From: JADKCZ01 sp963786945
Lineage (GTDB): Bacteria > Myxococcota > Myxococcia > Myxococcales > Anaeromyxobacteraceae
Assembly (NCBI GenBank): GCA_963786945.1
Contig: CAWBAO010000001.1
Span: 310,001-374,000 of the forward strand
Length of the DNA: 64,000 bases
Direction: 5' to 3'
The translations under genes were made by a program, and so were the position numbers. Below, one piece after another: positions 39,751 to 48,858 of the stretch (the stretch's first letter is position 1; each line of letters opens with the position of its first letter). The notes below the pieces were generated by a model, which did not search any database, was not told where the DNA came from, and saw only the letters and a program-made list of their open reading frames with translations.

Positions 39751-41585
39751 GGCGGGGCTCCTCGCCGCGGCGCTGCTGCTGCTCCCGGCGGCGGCGGGCG
39801 CCGCCGGCATGGCCATCTCCGCCTCGCTCGACCGCGACGAGGTGGCGCTCGACGAGCTGGTCACCCTGGAGGTCCGGGTCGAGGCCGCCGAGGCGCCCAC
39901 CGTCTCGCTCCCCTCGCAGGGCTTCGACTTCGACGTGGTCTCGCGCGGCAGCTCGCGGAGCACCTCCATCAACATGGGCGGCGGCGGCGGCGTGAAGGTG
40001 CAGCACACCTTCGTCTTCCAGTTCGGGTTGCGGCCCCGCCGCGTCGGCGACCTGGCCATCCCGGCCGTGGAGGTGGTGGCCGGCGAGGCGCGGGGCGAGA
40101 CCCAGCCACTCACCGTGAAGGTGCTGCCGGCCGGGTCGCCCACCGCGGGCCCTGCCCGCCCCGCCCCCGGTCTTCGGCTTCCCCTCCTTCCCGGGGGCGC
40201 CGGGCGGCGCGGCGGCCGGCGGCGGCAGCAGCCGGGCCTGGCACGGCTGGGAGCGCGACCTGCAGCTCAGCGTCGAGGTCGACAGGACCGAGGTCTTCCT
40301 CGGCGAGCAGGTGACGGCCTCGGTCTGGGTGCTCTCGCCGGTCGGGGTGGCCGAGACCGGCAACTTCAAGCCGCCCGCCTACGACGGCTTCTGGACCGAG
40401 CAGCTCGAGCTCCCCAAGGAGCCGGTCCAGCAGCTGCGCAAGAAGGACGGCCTGCCGCTGCGCGCCTACCTGCTGCAGCGGATCGCCCTCTTCCCCACCC
40501 GGTCCGGCCCGCTCGAGCTGGGGCCGCACGCCATCGACCTGGTGGTCCGGGTGGCCTCGGACGACCCCTTCTACCCCTTCGGCGACGTGCAGCGGGTGAC
40601 CCGCCGGAGCCAGCCGGTGGCCATCACCGTGAAGCCGCTCCCACCCGGCGCCCCGGCCCAGTTCGACCAGGTCAACGTGGCCACCGCCACCCTGGCCGCC
40701 ACCCTCTCGCAGAGGAGCGTCGCGGTCGGCCAGCCGGTCACCCTCCGGCTCGTCGCCGAGGGCGAGGGGAACGTCAAGGCCTGGTCGCTCCCCACCCTCC
40801 CGCCGGTGGCCGGGGCGCGGGCCTTCGCCCCCACCTCCAGCGACCAGCTCAAGCCGCGCGGCGTGAAGCTGGCCGGTTCACGGACGCTGGAGACGGTGCT
40901 GGTCCCGGAGACCCCCGGCACGCTGGTGATCCCCTCGCTGGCCTGGGCCACCTTCGACCCGAAGGCCGGCGCCTACCGGGAGCTCAAGACCCCCGAGCTG
41001 CGGCTCGAGGTGACCGGCGGCGCCACCGTCGCCGGCACGGCGGGGCCGACCCAGAACACCCTCTTCCCGGGGCTCCGCCCCATCCGGCCGAGCGGCCCGC
41101 TGGTCCGCACCGGCGCACCCGGGGCCCGCTGGCCGCTCTGGGCCCTGCTGGTCGGCCCGGTGGCCGCCTTCCTGGTGCTGGGCGGCGTGGACCGGCTCCG
41201 CGAGCGCCGCCTGGCCGACGGCGGGGCGCGGCGGGTCCGCATCGCCGGCCGGGTGGCGCGCCGGCGGCTGGCCGAGGCGAGCCGCCTGCTCTCCGGCGCC
41301 GACGGAGCCCCCTTCTTCGCCGAGGTGGAGCGGGCCCTGGTCGGCTACTGCAGCGACAAGCTGGGCCGGCCCGCCAGCGGGCTGACGCGCGAGGAGCTGG
41401 CGCGCGCGCTGGCCGAGGCCGGCGCCCACGTGGCCGCCCTGCGGGCGCTGGCGGCCGCGCTCGACGCCTGCGACGCCGGGCGCTTCGGCGGCGCCGTGGC
41501 GCGCGAGGAGGTGCTGGCGCTGGCGGGCCGGGCCATGGGGGCGCTGGAGGAGGCCCACTGGCAGGTCCCCGGAGGTGGTCGGTGA
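39740..41585 (+). CDS. batD: BatD-like aerotolerance protein (frameshifted)
   Basis: About 614 residues. A signal peptide (LLAAALLLLPAAAGAAG) is followed by the BatD beta-domain series: ISASLDRDEVALDELVTLEV, LQLSVEVDRTEVFLGEQVTA and AATLSQRSVAVGQPVTLRL. A membrane segment follows (WPLWALLVGPVAAFLVLGG) and then a cytoplasmic helical tail (FFAEVERALVGYCSDKLGRPA). One extra base near 40,145-40,160, in a CCC-rich stretch, shifts the frame; skipping it reads LPAPPPVFGFPSFPG. The GTG start at 39740 lies 11 bases inside batC. Such proteins are Ca-independent periplasmic scaffolds; precise function is unknown even in model species. Confidence 0.85.
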
Positions 41586-42316
41586 CCGCCCTGCTGCTGC
41601 TCTGGCTGGCCGGCGCCACGCCGGCACCGCCGGCCGATCCCGGGACCCGGGCCGAGCAGGCCAGCGCCCTCTACCTGGCCGGCGACTACGACGGCGCCGC
41701 CCGGGCCTGGCGGGCGCTGGTCGACGAGGGCTGGGAGAGCGTCGGGCTCCACCTCGACCTGGGCAACGCGCTCTTGCGCCTCGGCCACCGCGGCCGCGCC
41801 ATCGCCAGCTACCTGCGCGCCCTCCAGCTCGACCCCGGCGACGCCGACGTGCAGGCCAACCTGGAGCTGGCCCGCGCCCAGAACGTCGACCGGCTGGTGG
41901 GCGAGGCCCAGCCGCCGCTCCACGTCCGGGTGCTGGCGCGGACGCCGGAGGGCGTCGCCCTGGCCCTCTTCGGCAGCTCGTGGAGCGCCTTCTGGCTCCT
42001 GCTCTGGCTCCGCAGCCGGTCGAGCCGCAGCGCGCGCCGCTGGCTCGGGCCGGCGGCCCTGCTGGCGGCCCTGCTGGCCATCGGCGGCGGGGCGCTGCTG
42101 GCGGGCAAGGCAGCCGACCGGCAGACCCCGACGGCGGTGGTGATCGCGCCGGTCTGCCCGGTCCGCGAGGGGCCGTCGCGGACGCTCAAGGCCGCCTTCG
42201 AGCTGCACGAGGGGACCACGGTGCGCATCCTCGAGGCCCAGGGCGACCTGGCGCGGATCCGGCTGCTCAACGGCCTCGAGGGCTGGGTGGCCTCGGCCGA
42301 CCTGGAGGTGGTCTGA
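41582..42316 (+). CDS. batE: BatE-like TPR/SH3 membrane protein
   Basis: The protein has 244 residues: a signal peptide, then TPRs (ALYLAGDYDGAARAWRALVD; ALLRLGHRGRAIASYLRALQLDP), two membrane segments (LFGSSWSAFWLLLWL; LGPAALLAALLAIGGGALL) and a C-terminal SH3b-like domain (VCPVREGPSRTLKAAFELHEG; VRILEAQGDLARIRL). This is the usual BatE architecture. The GTG start overlaps the batD stop (GTGA), and its TGA overlaps the next ATG (TGATG). It should act on the periplasmic face with BatD. Confidence 0.87.
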   Translation: MTALLLLWLAGATPAPPADPGTRAEQASALYLAGDYDGAARAWRALVDEGWESVGLHLDLGNALLRLGHRGRAIASYLRALQLDPGDADVQANLELARAQNVDRLVGEAQPPLHVRVLARTPEGVALALFGSSWSAFWLLLWLRSRSSRSARRWLGPAALLAALLAIGGGALLAGKAADRQTPTAVVIAPVCPVREGPSRTLKAAFELHEGTTVRILEAQGDLARIRLLNGLEGWVASADLEVV

Positions 42317-42798
42317 TGGCGGTGGTGGCCACCGCGGTCCGGCTCACCGAGGCGGTCGAGGCCGGCGACCTCGACCTGGCCCGGGCCCTGTTCCGCGAGT
42401 ACCAGCGGGCCATCGGCGTCGACCTCTGCTTCCAGGGATTCGACGCCGAGCTGGCCGCGCTCCCCGCCGCCTACGCCCGCCCGGCCGGCCGGCTCCTGCT
42501 GGCGTGGCGCGGCGAGGCGCTGGCCGGCTGCGGCGCGCTGCGGCCGCTCGGCCCCGGCGTCGCCGAGCTGAAGCGGATGTGGACCCGCCCCGCCCATCGC
42601 GGCCAGGGCGTGGCCCGGGCGGTGGCCGAGGCGCTGCTGGCGGCGGCGCGCGCCCAGGGCTACCGGGTGGTGCGGCTCGACACGCTGGAGTCGATGACGG
42701 CGGCGCGGACGCTCTACCGCTCGCTCGGCTTCGTCGAGATCGGGCCCTACTACCCGAACCCGCTGCCGGGCGTGGTCTACATGGAGCTGCAGCTCTAG
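42316..42798 (+). CDS. GNAT family N-acetyltransferase
   Basis: This 160-residue protein has the GNAT acetyl-CoA loop as MWTRPAHRGQGVARAVAEAL (R-x-x-G-x-G/A pattern), followed by a helix and beta-strand (YRVVRLDTLESMTAARTLY) and SLGFVEIGPYY. The N-terminal AGDLDLARALFREYQRAIGVD matches the FREY-type subfamily. The start overlaps the batE stop (TGATG), so it is translated with the Bat operon though functionally unrelated as far as known. The substrate cannot be predicted. Confidence 0.88.
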   Translation: MAVVATAVRLTEAVEAGDLDLARALFREYQRAIGVDLCFQGFDAELAALPAAYARPAGRLLLAWRGEALAGCGALRPLGPGVAELKRMWTRPAHRGQGVARAVAEALLAAARAQGYRVVRLDTLESMTAARTLYRSLGFVEIGPYYPNPLPGVVYMELQL

Positions 42799-42827
42799 CG
42801 GCTCCGGGACCGGCGCCCGGCACCGGC

Positions 42828-43718
42828 TCACTGCTTCAGGTAGACGTCGCGCCAGAGGACCCGCGGACGGAGCGAGGGCGTCGAGCCGTCCATCCCGTGG
42901 CTGGTGTTGTCACCGTGGTAGAGCCGGCGCGGCGAGGCCTCGGTGTCGACCCAGAGCGTTTGGTAGATGTTGGCCGCGGCGGGCGTGGTGATGGCGAGGT
43001 TCACCGCAAAGGCGGTGACGGTGGTCCCGCCGAGGGAGGCGTAGACCGGGGTGGCGAGCGTGAAGGCCCCGGTGCGCTGTTCCAGGATCGTGCCGACCCC
43101 ACACGTCCCGGAGAACTTCCTGAGGTCGAAGGCGCCCGTCGAGCCGTTCAGCGTCACGATCTCGCCCTCCGCCGCCGGGCAGTACCGCCACTCGCCGGTC
43201 AGGTCGCCCGGCACCGGGGCGGTCTGCAGCGCGCGGGCCAGGGTCTGGAGCGCGATGGGCCGGAGCGCCGCCGTCGAGCCGTCGTACGCCCCGGAGTCAT
43301 CACCGAGGTGAAGGGCGTCGGGGCTGGCGGCCGTGTCACGGTAGATGAGGGTGTAGAAGGTCTCCGGCGGGATCAGGGGCAGGGTGACGTCCACCTTGGT
43401 CGCCGTGACGCTGCCGGCCCCGAGGCCCGCGCTCACCTGGGCACCGTAGACCGCGGTCACGGGCACGGAGAGGTCGGACGTGGTGTCCCCGTCGCAGGTG
43501 GAATCGGTGGTGGCGTAGTCGAGCTGGCCGATGCTGCCGCTGGTCCCGGCGATGGTGAAGATCTCCCGGTAGTCGGTCCCGCCATCGTTCCGGCAGACCG
43601 CCCAGGTGCCGTCGAAGGACGGCGTGACAGGCGGCGGGTTGCTGTCGCTCCCGCCGCCGCAGGCGGCCAGCAGGCCGAGGGTGAAGGAGACAAGTGCGCT
43701 TCGCGTGGCGATGGTCAT
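42828..43718 (-). CDS. Lipoprotein with two homologous beta-rich repeats
   Basis: This 296-residue protein has lipobox LGLLAACGGGSD, followed by a Ser/Pro spacer. The mature part is two similar halves of ~125 residues. Each begins GTWAVCRND or GEWRYCPAA, contains a central Cys (DSTCDGD; GTCGVGT) and ends with a YGD/HLGDD-type segment (ALHLGDDSGAYDGS; LYHGDNTSHGMDGS). Each half therefore probably has one disulphide. No known family or catalytic motif is recognised. It is convergent with the acetyltransferase gene, 30 bases apart. Confidence 0.7.
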   Translation of the reverse strand: MTIATRSALVSFTLGLLAACGGGSDSNPPPVTPSFDGTWAVCRNDGGTDYREIFTIAGTSGSIGQLDYATTDSTCDGDTTSDLSVPVTAVYGAQVSAGLGAGSVTATKVDVTLPLIPPETFYTLIYRDTAASPDALHLGDDSGAYDGSTAALRPIALQTLARALQTAPVPGDLTGEWRYCPAAEGEIVTLNGSTGAFDLRKFSGTCGVGTILEQRTGAFTLATPVYASLGGTTVTAFAVNLAITTPAAANIYQTLWVDTEASPRRLYHGDNTSHGMDGSTPSLRPRVLWRDVYLKQ

Positions 43719-43808
43719 GGCGATCCCCCTCCGTCCTGGGAAGGGTAGCGCCGCCGGTGGCGATCATCGAGGGGTCCGGCCCGCGTCACCGTGTCTCCCG
43801 CCAAGCGG

Positions 43809-44526
43809 TCAACCTCGCGGCGCCACGGGCCGCCGCCCGGCCCGGACCAGCGTGAGCAGCAGCAGCCCCACGGTGAGCCCGGTGAGCAGGTGCCAGAGGA
43901 AGTGGGTGCCGGCCGGGAAGGCGGCGCAGGCGGCCAGGTCGACGGACCGGAAGGCCAGCGCCACCGCGAAGGTTCCGGCGGCGGCCAGGTGCGCCAGCCC
44001 GGCCTCGCGCCGCCGCGGCCGGCCGGGGCGCCAGGCCAGCCAGCCGCCCAGGAGCGTGAGGGCCGCCAGCACCGGCAGGTAGCCGACGCCGCCCGCGAGG
44101 GCCTCCGGCCAGGCCCGGGTCGCCGCGGTGGTCGCCACCGCGAGGGCGATGAGGCTGCCCAGCGTGGCCAGCCCGCCGGCCCCACCCAGCCGGCGCAGCG
44201 CCAGGGCCGAGGTGGCCGAGGACGTAGAGCCGGATGGGCCAGACGTCGGCGGCCCAGGTCGACGGCCCGGGGATCAGATGGAAGGCCAGGCTGCCGAGGC
44301 CGATGGCCGCGACGTCGGCCACCAGCAGGAGGAGCGGCCCGTCGCGCGTCCCGGCCCGGCGCCAGGCGCGCAGCGCCACCGCCGCGGCCACCAGGAAGGC
44401 GAGGTTGGAGGCCGCGTCGAGCGGCTCGGCCCAGGGGCCGGGGCCGGTCCGCTCGCAGTAGGCCGGCAGCGCGGCCGGCGCCGTGATCACGCCCGCGGCC
44501 GGGCCCCCCACGATGCTTGACGACAC
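43809..44526 (-). CDS. Ceramidase-like (CREST superfamily) integral membrane protein, frameshifted
   Basis: About 238 residues and seven membrane segments. Family motifs are YCERTGPGPWAEPLDAASNLAFL near the N-terminus (read as YCERTGPG and EPLDAASNLAF), SLAFHLIPG with the metal-binding His, and HFLWHLLTG near the end. These match the alkaline ceramidase/PAQR-type active-site pattern. One extra base near 44,215-44,221 shifts the frame; skipping it joins RLYV to ATSALALRRLGG. Bacterial members exist, but many act on unknown lipids. The start is uncertain: GTG at 44526, 44511 or 44490, none with a good ribosome site. It diverges from the efflux genes. Confidence 0.72.
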
Positions 44527-44555
44527 CGGGCCAGCGTGGCTTGTTCCACCTCCGC

Positions 44556-46148
44556 GTGTCCACCCCCCGCCCTCCCGTCAACAAGTGGCTGGTGACCGTC
44601 TCGGTGACCTTCGGCACGCTGATGGGCGCCATCGACGCCTCGATCGTCAACGTGGCGCTCCCGCAGATCCGGGGCGCCGTCGGCGCCACCGTGCAGGAGA
44701 TCACCTGGATCTCCACCGGCTTCGCCATCGCCACGGTCCTGGTCATGCCGCTCACCGCCTTCCTCGGCCGGCTCTTCGGCCAGAAGCGCGTCTACCTGGT
44801 CAGCCTGGTGCTGTTCCTGGCCGGCTCGGCGCTGTGCGGCCTGGCCACCAGCCTCTGGTCGCTGGTCGCCTTCCGCGCCATCCAGGGCTTCGGCGCCGGC
44901 GCGCTGCAGCCGACCGAGCAGGCCATCCTGCGCCAGACCTTCCCGCCCCAGGAGCAGGGCATGGCCATGGCGCTCTTCGGCATGGCGGTGATGATCGGCC
45001 CGGCCATCGGGCCGACGCTGGGCGGCTGGATCGTCGACAACTACCACTGGTCGTGGATCTTCTTCATCAACCTGCCGGTGGGCGCGCTCGGCCTCTTCAT
45101 GGTCTGGCGCTTCGTCCACGAGCCGGAGGACATCCGGCGGGCCAACCAGGCCGCCGCCGTCGAGGTGCGCAAGCACTTCGACTGGCAGGGCATCTCGCTG
45201 CTCTGCGTCGGCCTGGCCGCCCTGCAGTACTTCCTCGAGGAGGGGCAGCGCGACGACTGGTTCGAGTCGCGCACCATCACCGCGGTGGCCGTGGTGGCCG
45301 TGCTCGGCCTGGCCGCCTTCACCTGGCGCGAGCTGACCGCGCCGGTCCCCGCCGTCAACCTCCGGCTCTTCAAGGACCCGGTCTTCACCTCGGGCACGGT
45401 GATCGGGGCGGTGATGTTCGCCATGCTGATCTCCAGCGTCTTCCTGCTGCCGCTCTTCATGCAGGAGCTGCTCGGCTTCACCGCCATGCAGTCCGGGCTG
45501 GCCCTCATGCCGCGCACGCTCGTCATGATGGTGGTGACCCCCATCGTGGGGCGGCTCTACAACTCCGTCTCGCCGCGGGTGGTCATCGCCTTCGGCATCC
45601 TCTGCACCGTGCTGGGGGCCTGGCAGCAGGGCCACTTCACCCTCCAGACCACCGCCGCCGGCGTGGTGGGGACCCTGCTGGTGCAGGGGGTCGGCTTCGC
45701 CTGCCTGTTCGTGCCGCTCACCACCGCCGCCCTCTCCAACGTGCCGCGGCAGCGGCTCACCGACGCCACCGGGCTCAACTCGCTGCTGCGCCAGATCGGC
45801 GGCTCGGCCGGCCTGGCCATCTTCGCCACGCTGCTCTCCCGCGGATCCGCGGTGGCCCGGCACGGCCTGGTCTCGCACCTGGGCCCGGAGCGGCCCGAGG
45901 TGGTGGCGCGGCTCTCCGCCATGACCTCGGCCTTCCTGGCCCGCGGGTACGACGCGGTGAGCGCCCAGCTGGCGGCCCTGCAGGCGCTCGACCTGACCGT
46001 GAAGCGCCAGGCCGCGGTCCTCTCCTTCGAGAAGGTCTTCCTCATCACCGGGCTGCTCTTCCTGGCCGTCATGCCGCTGCTCCTGCTCCTCAAGGTGAAG
46101 CGCAGCGGCCCCGGGGCGGCCCCCCGCATCGAGGTGCACGTCGAATGA
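44556..46148 (+). CDS. DHA2-family (EmrB-like) MFS multidrug efflux permease
   Basis: This 530-residue protein has 14 membrane segments by eye. Family motifs: TLMGAIDASIVNVALPQI in TM1, FLGRLFGQKRVYLVS (motif A), GFGAGALQPTEQAIL and MAVMIGPAIGPTLGGWIVDNYHW (motif C of antiporters). It exports drugs or other amphiphiles using the proton gradient, usually through a tripartite complex with a HlyD-type adaptor, and the next gene encodes one. Two starts are possible, TTG at 44517 or GTG at 44556; the latter gives the usual short N-terminus. Its TGA overlaps the adaptor ATG. Confidence 0.92.
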   Translation: MSTPRPPVNKWLVTVSVTFGTLMGAIDASIVNVALPQIRGAVGATVQEITWISTGFAIATVLVMPLTAFLGRLFGQKRVYLVSLVLFLAGSALCGLATSLWSLVAFRAIQGFGAGALQPTEQAILRQTFPPQEQGMAMALFGMAVMIGPAIGPTLGGWIVDNYHWSWIFFINLPVGALGLFMVWRFVHEPEDIRRANQAAAVEVRKHFDWQGISLLCVGLAALQYFLEEGQRDDWFESRTITAVAVVAVLGLAAFTWRELTAPVPAVNLRLFKDPVFTSGTVIGAVMFAMLISSVFLLPLFMQELLGFTAMQSGLALMPRTLVMMVVTPIVGRLYNSVSPRVVIAFGILCTVLGAWQQGHFTLQTTAAGVVGTLLVQGVGFACLFVPLTTAALSNVPRQRLTDATGLNSLLRQIGGSAGLAIFATLLSRGSAVARHGLVSHLGPERPEVVARLSAMTSAFLARGYDAVSAQLAALQALDLTVKRQAAVLSFEKVFLITGLLFLAVMPLLLLLKVKRSGPGAAPRIEVHVE

Positions 46149-47302
46149 CTCCCGATCCCACCGCCCCGGCCACCGTCCCGGCCCCGTCCCGCCGCCGCCC
46201 GCTGCTCATCGCCGCCGGCCTGCTCTCGGTCGTGGTCCTGGTCCTGGGCGGGCGCGCCGTGCTCATCGCCGGCACCGAGAGCACCGACGACGCGCAGGTC
46301 GAGGCCGACGTGGTGGCGGTGGCGCCGCGCATCCCCGGCCAGGTCCTGCGGGTGCTGGTCCGGGACGACCAGCCGGTCCGGAAGGGGGACCTGCTGTTCG
46401 AGCTCGACCCGGCCGACCTGGCCGCGCGCGTGCAGCAGGCCGCGGCCGAACTGGAGATGGCGGCGGCGCAGGTCTCGGTGGTGGAGGCCAGCGCGCGCGG
46501 CGGGCTCTCCAGCGCCCGGGCCGGCCTCTCCGCCTCGTCGGCCAGCGTCGCCGGCGCCGGCGCGCAGGTGGAGGCGGCCCGGGCCTCGCTGATCCACGCC
46601 GAGGCCGACGCCGCGCGCGCCGAGGCCGACTGGAAGCGGTTCCAGGCGTTGCACGCGGCCGACGCCATCTCGCAGGAGAGCTTCGACGCCGCCGGCGCCC
46701 ACCACGCGGCCGCCGTGGCCGCCCTGGCCTCGGCGCGCGCCCAGCTCGCCGCCGCCGAGGAGGCCCGCCGCGCCGCCGAGGGGCGCGCCCAGGAGGCGGC
46801 CGGCCGCCTGGAGACCTCGACCCCCATCGAGGCGCAGATGGCGGTGGCCCGGGCCCGGGTCCGGGGTGCCCAGGCCGCGCTCGACCTCGCCCGCAACCAG
46901 CTCTCCTACGCCCGGGTCCTGGCGCCGGTCGACGGGACCGTCACCCGGCTGGTGGCGCGCGAGGGGGCGCTGCTGGCCGCCGGCCAGGTGGTCGGCCAGC
47001 TGGTGCCGAACCAGGCCTACGTGGTGGCCAACTTCAAGGAGACCCAGCTGCAGGGCATGCGCCCCGGGCAGGACGTGGAGATCGAGATCGACGCCTACCC
47101 CGGGCGGCGGCTGCGCGGCAAGGTGGAGAGCCTCTCGGGCGGGACCGGGTCGCGCTTCGCCCTGCTGCCGCCGGACAACGCCTCGGGGAACTTCGTGAAG
47201 GTGGTCGAGCGGGTGCCGGTGCGGATCGCCCTCGCCGACCCGCCGGCCGACGTGGCCCTGCGCGCCGGGCTCTCCGCCACCGTCACCGTGAAGGTCCGCT
47301 AG
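46145..47302 (+). CDS. HlyD/EmrA-family membrane fusion protein
   Basis: This 385-residue periplasmic adaptor has one N-terminal membrane anchor (LLIAAGLLSVVVLVLGGRAV), a split biotinyl-lipoyl domain (TDDAQVEADVVAVAPRIPGQV and YARVLAPVDGTVTRLVAREG), and a long Ala-rich coiled-coil hairpin (~95-245). The beta-barrel contains VVANFKETQLQGMRPGQ, and NFKETQL is an EmrA signature. It links the MFS permease to an outer-membrane TolC-type channel, which is not encoded nearby. ATG overlaps the permease stop (ATGA). Confidence 0.92.
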   Translation: MTPDPTAPATVPAPSRRRPLLIAAGLLSVVVLVLGGRAVLIAGTESTDDAQVEADVVAVAPRIPGQVLRVLVRDDQPVRKGDLLFELDPADLAARVQQAAAELEMAAAQVSVVEASARGGLSSARAGLSASSASVAGAGAQVEAARASLIHAEADAARAEADWKRFQALHAADAISQESFDAAGAHHAAAVAALASARAQLAAAEEARRAAEGRAQEAAGRLETSTPIEAQMAVARARVRGAQAALDLARNQLSYARVLAPVDGTVTRLVAREGALLAAGQVVGQLVPNQAYVVANFKETQLQGMRPGQDVEIEIDAYPGRRLRGKVESLSGGTGSRFALLPPDNASGNFVKVVERVPVRIALADPPADVALRAGLSATVTVKVR

Positions 47303-47306
47303 GCCG

Positions 47307-47323
47307 CCCGGGGTCGCCCCGGG
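47307..47323. terminator. GC hairpin between convergent emrA-like and gshA genes
   Basis: CCCGGGG and CCCCGGG form a 7-bp stem with a TCG loop, five bases after the adaptor stop. There is no T run, so it is at best a weak or Rho-assisted terminator that could serve both convergent genes. Confidence 0.35.
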
Positions 47324-47337
47324 TCAGCGGGGTCGCC

Positions 47338-48702
47338 TCACGCGCACCGCAGGTGCGCGGCCAGCGCCCGATCCCCGCCGCGCCGGAAGGCCTCCAGCGC
47401 CTCCTCGGCCGGCGTGCGCCCGCTGTCGGCGCGGGCCCGGAGCGGGGCCAGGAACTTGCGCTCGTCCTCCCCCTGCTCGCCGCAGGCGTGCTGCCGGCAC
47501 AGGCCGGCCTCGGCGGCGTCGAGCAGCGTCCCGGCCAGCTGCGCCAGGGTCCGGCCGTCCGGCGCCCGCGCCGCCAGGCCGTGCCGTCCAGCGGCCACCA
47601 TGAGCGCCCGCCGCTCACCGACCGTGAACCGCTTGACCGCGTCCCAGGCCCAGTCGCGCGCCTGCTGGTCGTAGAGCAGCCCCTTCCAGAGGGCCAGCAC
47701 CGCCCGCGTGGTGTCGGCGTCGCAGGAGTCGGCGCCGCGCACCTCCACCACCCCCTTGACCCGGACCTCGGGGAAGAGCGTGGAGAGGTGGTCCTCCCAG
47801 TCGAGCAGCGTGGCCCGGTGGCCGTGCAGCCCCTCGGCGAGGAAGCGGCGGAAGGTGCGGGCGCCGGTCGCCAGGTAGCCGCCGTCCCGGCGCAGGAAGA
47901 CCATGGGCACGTCGAGGGCCCACTCGACGTAGCGCCGGTAGGCGTCGTCGTCGAAGCCAGGCTCGAAGGCGAAGGGGAGCAGCCCGCAGCGGTCCGGGTC
48001 GGTGTCCTCCCAGACGGCGACGCGGTAGCTCAGCCACCCCGACTCCCGGCCGTCCACGATCGGCGAGTTGGCGCAGATGGCGGTGATGGCCGGCTGGACC
48101 GCCAGCGCCACCCGCAGCTTCTCGGCCATGTCCCGCTCGCCGGAGAAGTCGAAGGAGGCCTGCGTCGCGGCGGTCATGGCCATCATGTCCTCGGCCAGCC
48201 GCCCCCGCGCCCGGAGGAACGGGCGCATCACCGTGTAGCGGTTCTTCGGCATCCACGGCACCTCGGCGGGACGGCCCCAGGGGCGATAGCCGGTGGCGAG
48301 CAGCTCCAGCTGGAGCGCGCCCGCCACCTCCCGGCACTTCACCAGGTGGCGGTCGAGCTCGGAGGCCACGGCGTGGACGTCGGCGAAGGGGCGCCCCGAC
48401 AGCTCGATCTGCCCGCCCGGCTCGATGGAGACGGTGAGGCCGGTCCGCTGGGCGGCGATGATCCGACCGTCCTCGAGGAACGGCTCGTAGCCGAAGCGGG
48501 TGAAGGCCTGCAGCGCCGCCCCGATGCCGCGCGGGCCCTGGTAGGGGACCGGGTCGAGCGTCCCGGCCAGGAGCGGGATCTTCTCGTGCTCCAGCCCGAC
48601 CTTCCAGTCCCCCCGGGGGCGCTCGTGCCGGCGGAACCAGCCCGTGAGCTCCTCCACCCCACCGACGGGCGGGCTCTCCCTCACCTTGGCATCGAGCGAC
48701 AC
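47338..48702 (-). CDS. gshA: Glutamate-cysteine ligase, plant/alphaproteobacterial type
   Basis: The 454-residue enzyme makes gamma-glutamylcysteine, the first step to glutathione. Motifs of this GCS2/plant-type class: VGLEHEKIPLL at residue ~36, ISIEPGGQIELSG-like sequence here as VSIEPGGQIELSG, MTAATQASFDFSGE, and VVEVRGADSCDADTT. The C-terminus carries RQHACGEQGEDERKFLAPL. Length agrees with the family (about 450). The GTG start at 48702 has GGAGGT about 11 bases upstream. No gshB lies nearby. Its promoter shares the 156-base spacer with the divergent S41 protease gene. Confidence 0.92.
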   Translation of the reverse strand: MSLDAKVRESPPVGGVEELTGWFRRHERPRGDWKVGLEHEKIPLLAGTLDPVPYQGPRGIGAALQAFTRFGYEPFLEDGRIIAAQRTGLTVSIEPGGQIELSGRPFADVHAVASELDRHLVKCREVAGALQLELLATGYRPWGRPAEVPWMPKNRYTVMRPFLRARGRLAEDMMAMTAATQASFDFSGERDMAEKLRVALAVQPAITAICANSPIVDGRESGWLSYRVAVWEDTDPDRCGLLPFAFEPGFDDDAYRRYVEWALDVPMVFLRRDGGYLATGARTFRRFLAEGLHGHRATLLDWEDHLSTLFPEVRVKGVVEVRGADSCDADTTRAVLALWKGLLYDQQARDWAWDAVKRFTVGERRALMVAAGRHGLAARAPDGRTLAQLAGTLLDAAEAGLCRQHACGEQGEDERKFLAPLRARADSGRTPAEEALEAFRRGGDRALAAHLRCA

Positions 48703-48775
48703 GGGGGGAACCTACCTCCGACCCCCCCGAACGGCCAAGGCCCGAAGGTTCCCGGGCATGGCCGGGGCGGTTCCC

Positions 48776-48804
48776 TTGTTTTCACCGCAGGCTCCTCCTA
48801 TCCT
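48776..48804 (+). promoter_or_regulatory. Candidate sigma-70 type promoter for the S41 protease gene
   Basis: TTGTTT (48776-48781) and TATCCT (48799-48804) are separated by 17 bases, a standard spacing. The -10 box is 54 bases upstream of the ATG at 48859. It is one of the better promoter matches in this GC-rich window. Confidence 0.45.
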
Positions 48805-48858
48805 CGATCTTCCGCCCCGTTCCCCCTCCCCCCGCAACCCCCGGGAAAGCCAGACAGA

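Noticed and set aside
47307..47323. Strong intrinsic terminator after the efflux adaptor gene
   Set aside because: The hairpin is stable, but no U tract follows in either direction; it is retained only as a weak candidate.
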